Of a stretch of DNA of 64,000 nt, positions 59,936-64,000 are shown piece after piece (position 1 is the stretch's first letter; every line of letters starts with the position of its first letter). A program made the position numbers and the translations under genes. The notes under the pieces are model-generated. The model saw nothing but the letters and a program-made list of their open reading frames with translations. It was not told the origin of the DNA and searched no databases. This DNA is from Bin87 sp965261195 (GTDB lineage: Bacteria; Chloroflexota; Dehalococcoidia; Lucifugimonadales; UBA3495): positions 1,364,001 through 1,428,000 of the forward strand of contig OZ253455.1 in assembly GCA_965261195.1 (NCBI GenBank). The letters run 5' to 3'.

Positions 59936-61621
59936 CTACGGGCGGTAAATCAGGACGCCGCGCTGCGGGTCGCGACCGCGGCTGGTGGACGCCAGCTTGA
60001 ACTGCTCGGCCAGCAGATGCTGCAAACGCCGTATGTAAGGCCGCTGCGGTTCCAGTTGCACCGAGAATTCGCCGGACAGTACGCGGTGGGCGGCTGCTTC
60101 GGCCTCCGCCTTGGCCTCCGCCAAGGTTGACTCGTTCGGTTCATCCCGGTCATCTCCAAAACGGCGGCTGGAGGGCGGCAACTCTATGCCCTGGTCGCGG
60201 GCCAGCGAGGTCAGGAACTCGCCGATCTGGGGCGCGGTATTCTTGCGCAAGACGTAGACTGGAATGCTGTTGTTCTCGGCAACCCGCACCAGTTGGCTGC
60301 CCCGGCGGTAGTGGTTCTTGGTGGTCAGGAGCACGTTGGCGCGGCGCAGTTCGCTGACGATTTCAGCGGTTATGCCGCGTTCCGCCAACGTTGCTTCCAG
60401 CTTGTCGCGACTGATGCCGAACAGGAAGATGCGCGAATCCAGGCGGGGGCTGGCTCCGCCGCTGGCATCGGGTTCATCCCGGAATTCTTCCGGCGGGTAT
60501 TGGTCGTAGGGAAGCTGGCTCTGGCTGCCGTTGCGGCGATTTTTGCTGTTGCCACGGCGACCCTGAATCTCATTGGCCGACCAGGGGGCCGGTCCCGACT
60601 CGCTTTGGCGCGGTGGCGCGGTTCGGGTAATGGATCCATCTTCGTCCATGTGGCGCACTTCGGGAGCCACCGGGTAACCGCGCAGCCATTGGTCAACCAC
60701 CTGGGCCACGTCTTCATGGACGGCTACTTCGTCCCAATCCTGAATTTCCACCACCACGTCGAAAGTGGGCGGCGCTTTCCGCTCCAGGACGGTTTTCTGC
60801 GTACCCCGGAAACGCGCCTCCTGGTCGCCCAGCGTTACGGTCTGCACACCGCCCACCAGGTCAGACAGCGTAGGATTCATAATGAGGTTGTCCAGCGTGT
60901 TGCCGTGGGCGGTGGCGACGAGCTGCACGCCCCGCTCGGCAATGGTGCGGGCGGCGGAGGCTTCCTGAGTGGTGCCCATTTCATCAATGATGATGACCTG
61001 GGGCATATGATTTTCCACCGCTTCGATCATCACGTCGTGTTGCTCGGTGGGCGTCGGAACTTGCATCCGCCTGGCGTGCCCGATGGCGGGGTGCGGGATG
61101 TCTCCGTCGCCGGCTATTTCATTAGAGGTGTCCACGATGATGACGCGTTTGCGCGCTTCGTCGGCGAGGACGCGGGCCACCTCGCGCAGCATCGTGGTTT
61201 TGCCGACGCCGGGCCGACCCAGCAACAGGATGTTCTTGCCGCTGTAGGCCAGGTCTTCGATGATCCTGATGGTGCCGAACACCGCCCGGCCCACCCGACA
61301 GGTTATGCCCACGACACTGCCGTGGCGGTTGCGAATGGCGGATATGCGGTGCAGCGTGCGCTCCATGCCGGCGCGGTTATCGCCGCCGAACTCGCCGATA
61401 CTGGTCACGACATGATCCAGGTCCGCCCGGCTGACCGGTTCTTCTGACAGCAGGACGTCGCCGGACGAGAATCTGGCTTCCGGGGTGCGCCCCAAGTCCA
61501 GTACAACCTCCAGCAACTCGTTCAGGTTTTCCTGCTGTTGGAGGCTGGCCTGTATGTGCGGTGGGAGCACTCCCAGGAGCTGTTCCAGTTCATGGTGGAT
61601 CGGTTGTTCGACAGTCACCAA
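59936..61621 (-). CDS. AAA ATPase with R3H domain (Ycf45/SpoIIIAA-like)
   Basis: 561 residues from a TTG with CAGGAGG 7 bases upstream (GTG is the next codon). The ATPase core has Walker A LLGRPGVGKTT (135-142), IIVDTSNEIAGDGDIPHPAIG, Walker B VIIIDEMGT (209-214) and VATAHGNTLDNLI, the signature of the SpoIIIAA/Ycf45 group. A variable basic linker follows, then a C-terminal R3H-like nucleic-acid-binding domain (about 500-561). The role is unknown, possibly RNA or ssDNA handling. It precedes tmk, as commonly seen in Chloroflexi as I recall. Confidence 0.88.
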   Translation of the reverse strand: MVTVEQPIHHELEQLLGVLPPHIQASLQQQENLNELLEVVLDLGRTPEARFSSGDVLLSEEPVSRADLDHVVTSIGEFGGDNRAGMERTLHRISAIRNRHGSVVGITCRVGRAVFGTIRIIEDLAYSGKNILLLGRPGVGKTTMLREVARVLADEARKRVIIVDTSNEIAGDGDIPHPAIGHARRMQVPTPTEQHDVMIEAVENHMPQVIIIDEMGTTQEASAARTIAERGVQLVATAHGNTLDNLIMNPTLSDLVGGVQTVTLGDQEARFRGTQKTVLERKAPPTFDVVVEIQDWDEVAVHEDVAQVVDQWLRGYPVAPEVRHMDEDGSITRTAPPRQSESGPAPWSANEIQGRRGNSKNRRNGSQSQLPYDQYPPEEFRDEPDASGGASPRLDSRIFLFGISRDKLEATLAERGITAEIVSELRRANVLLTTKNHYRRGSQLVRVAENNSIPVYVLRKNTAPQIGEFLTSLARDQGIELPPSSRRFGDDRDEPNESTLAEAKAEAEAAAHRVLSGEFSVQLEPQRPYIRRLQHLLAEQFKLASTSRGRDPQRGVLIYRP

Positions 61622-61705
61622 CTATGGCCTCCTGCCAGCAGGCTGCGCGGTTCGTCGGTCTGGGCAATCACCGGTGTAGCTTTTGGTCCGGGGCAATGCA
61701 CGGCG

Positions 61706-62326
61706 TCAGCGTACCCGCGGTGCGTCAATCAATGGAGCATCAGGGTCAAAGGGCGGGCCGCCGGCCAGGGCCACGAAGTAGCGGTGGATACGGGCGTCGG
61801 CGGTGAGTTCAGGGTGAAACGAGGTTGCCAGCAGGTTGTTTTCCTGCACTGCGACGGGTCGACCATCGGGGAGCGATGCCAGCACCTCCACGTCATCGCC
61901 GACACGAATGATGACCGGCGCGCGAATGAAGATGGCATGGTACTCGTCAGACCCCAGCGCAGCGATTGCCAAATCCTGCTCGAAGGAATCCACCTGCCGC
62001 CCGAAGGCGTTGCGCTGCACGGCCACATCCATCAGTTTGAGGGGAACCGGGTCTTCCTCGGTAATTTCCGACGCCAGCATTATCATGCCGGCGCAGGTTC
62101 CCCACACCGCTTTTCCGGATTTGGCCAGGCGGGCAACCGGTTCCCGCAAACCGTACAGTGACATCAGGCGGCTCAACGTGGTGCTCTCGCCACCGGGGAT
62201 AATCAACCCGTCCAGCCCGTCCAACTGGTCTGGCAGGCGCACCTCGATGGCAGTGGAGCCAATCTTCCGAAGCACGTGGCAGTGCTCCGCAAAATCTCCC
62301 TGTACAGCCAAAACGCCGATGTTCAA
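61706..62326 (-). CDS. pdxT: Pyridoxal 5'-phosphate synthase glutaminase subunit
   Basis: 206 residues with IGVLAVQGDFAEH, LIIPGGEST, the nucleophile Cys78 in GTCAGM, QRNAFGRQVDSFE, and the His171/Glu173 pair in TSFHPELT. It supplies ammonia from glutamine to PdxS. It follows pdxS by 81 bases on the same strand, making a pdxST operon. Confidence 0.96.
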   Translation of the reverse strand: MNIGVLAVQGDFAEHCHVLRKIGSTAIEVRLPDQLDGLDGLIIPGGESTTLSRLMSLYGLREPVARLAKSGKAVWGTCAGMIMLASEITEEDPVPLKLMDVAVQRNAFGRQVDSFEQDLAIAALGSDEYHAIFIRAPVIIRVGDDVEVLASLPDGRPVAVQENNLLATSFHPELTADARIHRYFVALAGGPPFDPDAPLIDAPRVR

Positions 62327-62407
62327 CTAAATGTCCAGCCGTTATCCTGGTCGAATACCGTCAGCGCACCCCGCCGGCGGATCAACGTTAGTGAGAAGTT
62401 ATACCGT

Positions 62408-63298
62408 TTATACGCTGCGCGTGGCGAGCAGTTGCTCGGCGGGAATCGAACGTGTGGAGATGCCGACCATCGCTTCGCCCAGGTTCTTGGAAACCTCGGC
62501 CAGGATATTGGCGTCCCGGTAGTGAGTAACCGCCTGCACAATGGCATGGGCGCGGCGGGCCGGGTCTCCCGACTTGAAGATGCCGGAGCCAACGAACACG
62601 CCATCGGCGCCCAACTGCATCATGAGGGCAGCGTCGGCGGGAGTGGCCACTCCGCCGGCGGCGAAGTTGACCACGGGCATCCGTCCTTCCTCCCGGGTCT
62701 GCTGGAGCAAATCCAGGCTCACTCGCATATCGCGAGCTTCCACCACCAACTCGTCGTCGGGCAAATTCTGCAACTTGCGGATGGCATCCTGCACGGCGCG
62801 CATATGGGTAACGGCCTCGACGACATCTCCGGTGCCAGCCTCGCCCTTGGTGCGAATCATGGCAGCGCCCTCCGAGATACGGCGCAGCGCCTCACCCAAG
62901 TCGCGGCAACCGCACACGAAGGGCACGGTAAAGTCGTGTTTCCACACGTGGTGCATCTCGTCAGCCGGCGTCAGCACCTCCGACTCGTCCACGTAGTCAA
63001 CGCCCATTGCCTGCAAGATCTGAGCCTCTACAAAGTGTCCGATCCGGCACTTGGCCATGACGGGGATGGATACGGCGTCGATGATTTCGGCAATCATCGT
63101 CGGGTCGCTCATGCGTGCCACGCCGCCGTCGGCGCGAATGTCGGCCGGTACGCGCTCCAGGGCCATCACGGCCACTGCGCCGTTGTCCTGAGCGATGCGG
63201 GCCTGCTCTGCATTGACAACGTCCATTATGACGCCGCCTTTCAACATTTGGGCATGGCCAGATTTTACGGTAAAAGTGCCGGTAAGGACGTCAACCAT
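62408..63298 (-). CDS. pdxS: Pyridoxal 5'-phosphate synthase lyase subunit
   Basis: 296 residues, a highly conserved TIM barrel. It has GGVIMDVVNAEQARIAQDNGAVAVMALERVPADIR, PVMAKCRIGHFVEAQILQA with the first catalytic Lys, the second Lys region PFVCGCRDLGEALRRI, and GADGVFVGSGIFKSGDP at the end. It makes PLP from ribose 5-phosphate, glyceraldehyde 3-phosphate and ammonia from PdxT. GAGG-type sequence lies 6-10 bases before the ATG. Confidence 0.97.
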   Translation of the reverse strand: MVDVLTGTFTVKSGHAQMLKGGVIMDVVNAEQARIAQDNGAVAVMALERVPADIRADGGVARMSDPTMIAEIIDAVSIPVMAKCRIGHFVEAQILQAMGVDYVDESEVLTPADEMHHVWKHDFTVPFVCGCRDLGEALRRISEGAAMIRTKGEAGTGDVVEAVTHMRAVQDAIRKLQNLPDDELVVEARDMRVSLDLLQQTREEGRMPVVNFAAGGVATPADAALMMQLGADGVFVGSGIFKSGDPARRAHAIVQAVTHYRDANILAEVSKNLGEAMVGISTRSIPAEQLLATRSV

Positions 63299-63394
63299 AG
63301 GGGCGCCTCCTCTCCACTGGGTATTGGAATCTCATTATAGCCGCCGACGCAACGCTAATCAATCAGGCCCACCGTTCGCGTACCCACGTTGATC

Positions 63395-63516
63395 TGTCAT
63401 TGCGAGGAGCATAGCGACGTGGCAATCTCGATGAGGTCGAAAACACGTCGGCGAACTGCGGTTGCTACGGCGACGAGATTGCCAACCCCCGCATCGAGTA
63501 CGGGGTCGCAATGACA
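63395..63516. repeat. Dispersed TGTCATTGCGAG element, copy D
   Basis: 122 bp from TGTCATTGCGAGGAGC to GTCGCAATGACA, with GACGTGGCAATCTCGATGAG and ACGGCGACGAGATTGCC inside. Part of the right arm is replaced by CCCCGCATCGAGTACGGGG. A half copy (ACGGCGACGAGATTGCC...CTCGCAATGACA) follows at 63541-63578. Confidence 0.8.
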
Positions 63517-63540
63517 GATTAGGGTGGCTACGTGCGTTGC

Positions 63541-63578
63541 TACGGCGACGAGATTGCCGCGCTGCGCTCGCAATGACA
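63541..63578. repeat. Half copy of the TGTCATTGCGAG element
   Basis: Right arm only: ACGGCGACGAGATTGCC followed by CTCGCAATGACA. Confidence 0.7.
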
Positions 63579-63658
63579 GATTCAAGGTGGCTACGCGTGA
63601 AGGCCCCAACTGGATGGGGCCGTCATGATCTAAAATCGCCAGCGCGTCGCCAGCGGGT

Positions 63659-63688
63659 TTGACACTTCATTTGGCGTGGCAGTATGAT
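63659..63688 (+). promoter_or_regulatory. Sigma-70-type promoter of tRNA-Phe
   Basis: A perfect TTGACA (63659-63664) and TATGAT (63683-63688) with an 18-base spacer; the start should lie about 8 bases before the tRNA. Confidence 0.88.
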
Positions 63689-63702
63689 TGAACGAGTGGT
63701 TA

Positions 63703-63779
63703 GCCGAGATAGCTCAGCTTGGTAGAGCACGGCACTGAAAATGCCGGTGTCGGTGGTTCGAATCCGCCTCTCGGCACCA
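63703..63779 (+). tRNA. tRNA-Phe (GAA)
   Basis: A 77-nt cloverleaf with encoded CCA: acceptor GCCGAGA/TCTCGGC, D arm AGCTCAGCTTGGTAGAGC, anticodon stem CGGCA/TGCCG around CTGAAAA (anticodon GAA), and T arm with GGTTCGAATCC. A strong promoter precedes it. Confidence 0.97.
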
Positions 63780-63923
63780 TTTTCTCAATAAAGGTCGGTC
63801 GTAAACTCGAAAACGGCATCAATAAGAGGAAGCGGCGTATTGACAGGATTTGGCCCGTTTCGCTGGACGAATCCCCCGGCAACGCACCGTAGCAGGGCAT
63901 AATCAACAGCGCTCGACGGCATG

Positions 63924-63955
63924 ATCGCGCCCGGAAACCCCGGGCGCGATTTTAT
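63924..63955 (+). terminator. Rho-independent terminator near the window end
   Basis: ATCGCGCCCGG pairs perfectly with CCGGGCGCGAT across AAACC, followed by TTTATTG. It may end the tRNA-Phe transcript or a gene beyond the window. Confidence 0.8.
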
Positions 63956-64000
63956 TGTTGCGGTGGCCGGGTATCACTCACAGCGTCATCGCTCACCAGC

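Overview
The window is a high-GC stretch of bacterial chromosome in which most coding capacity is housekeeping. It carries dnaE, polX, valS, clpC, rpsA, tmk, aroE/aroC, pdxS/pdxT, a guaB3-type IMPDH-family gene, an R3H/AAA ATPase gene, tRNA-Lys(TTT), tRNA-Phe(GAA) and an unlinked 5S rRNA gene. ClpC, the PdxS/PdxT route, GuaB3, an unlinked 5S gene, large FN3-type secreted proteins and a P450/amidohydrolase repertoire together fit an uncultured Chloroflexota (Dehalococcoidia/SAR202-like) bacterium. That placement is inference from gene content only.

Layout. 0-8 kb: end of a D-aminoacylase-type amidohydrolase, NucS-like nuclease, odd glutamine amidotransferase, DNA methyltransferase, dienelactone hydrolase, two amidohydrolases and an SDR (small-molecule catabolism). 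8-9 kb: tRNA-Lys, an IS66-type MITE and 5S rRNA. 9-19.2 kb: clpC, guaB3, a UGSC selenoprotein whose in-frame TGA is followed by an excellent bacterial SECIS hairpin, an EEP-fold hydrolase, a conserved unknown protein, then dnaE. 19.2-21.3 kb: GIY-YIG gene with an IS5-type element inserted in its stop codon, dispersed repeats, gamma-carbonic anhydrase. 21.3-36.4 kb: an envelope/surface island made of four tandem membrane-anchored undecad coiled-coil genes, repeat DNA, three large secreted proteins sharing a leader hairpin that covers the Shine-Dalgarno site, a collagen-like membrane protein, three tandem genes of a second coiled-coil family and a bitopic protein. 36.4-48.2 kb: degenerate MBL protein, bioY, polX, rpsA, valS, lipoprotein, aroE, aroC. 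48.3-49.8 kb: intact IS66-family element with an 8-bp target duplication. 50-58.5 kb: Uma2-type nuclease, LLM flavin monooxygenase, ferredoxin, four cytochrome P450 genes and an embedded HicBA module. 58.8-64 kb: a second selenoprotein (SelW-like, C-x-x-U), tmk, R3H ATPase, pdxT/pdxS, tRNA-Phe.

The two independent in-frame TGA genes imply that the host decodes selenocysteine. selA, selB, selC and selD are not in the window. The other striking theme is repeat-driven change: coding repeats of 21, 33 and 576 nt, a 39-nt minisatellite, two dispersed palindromic element families (one also inside dnaE), and an IS66/MITE pair with matching ends and intact target duplications.
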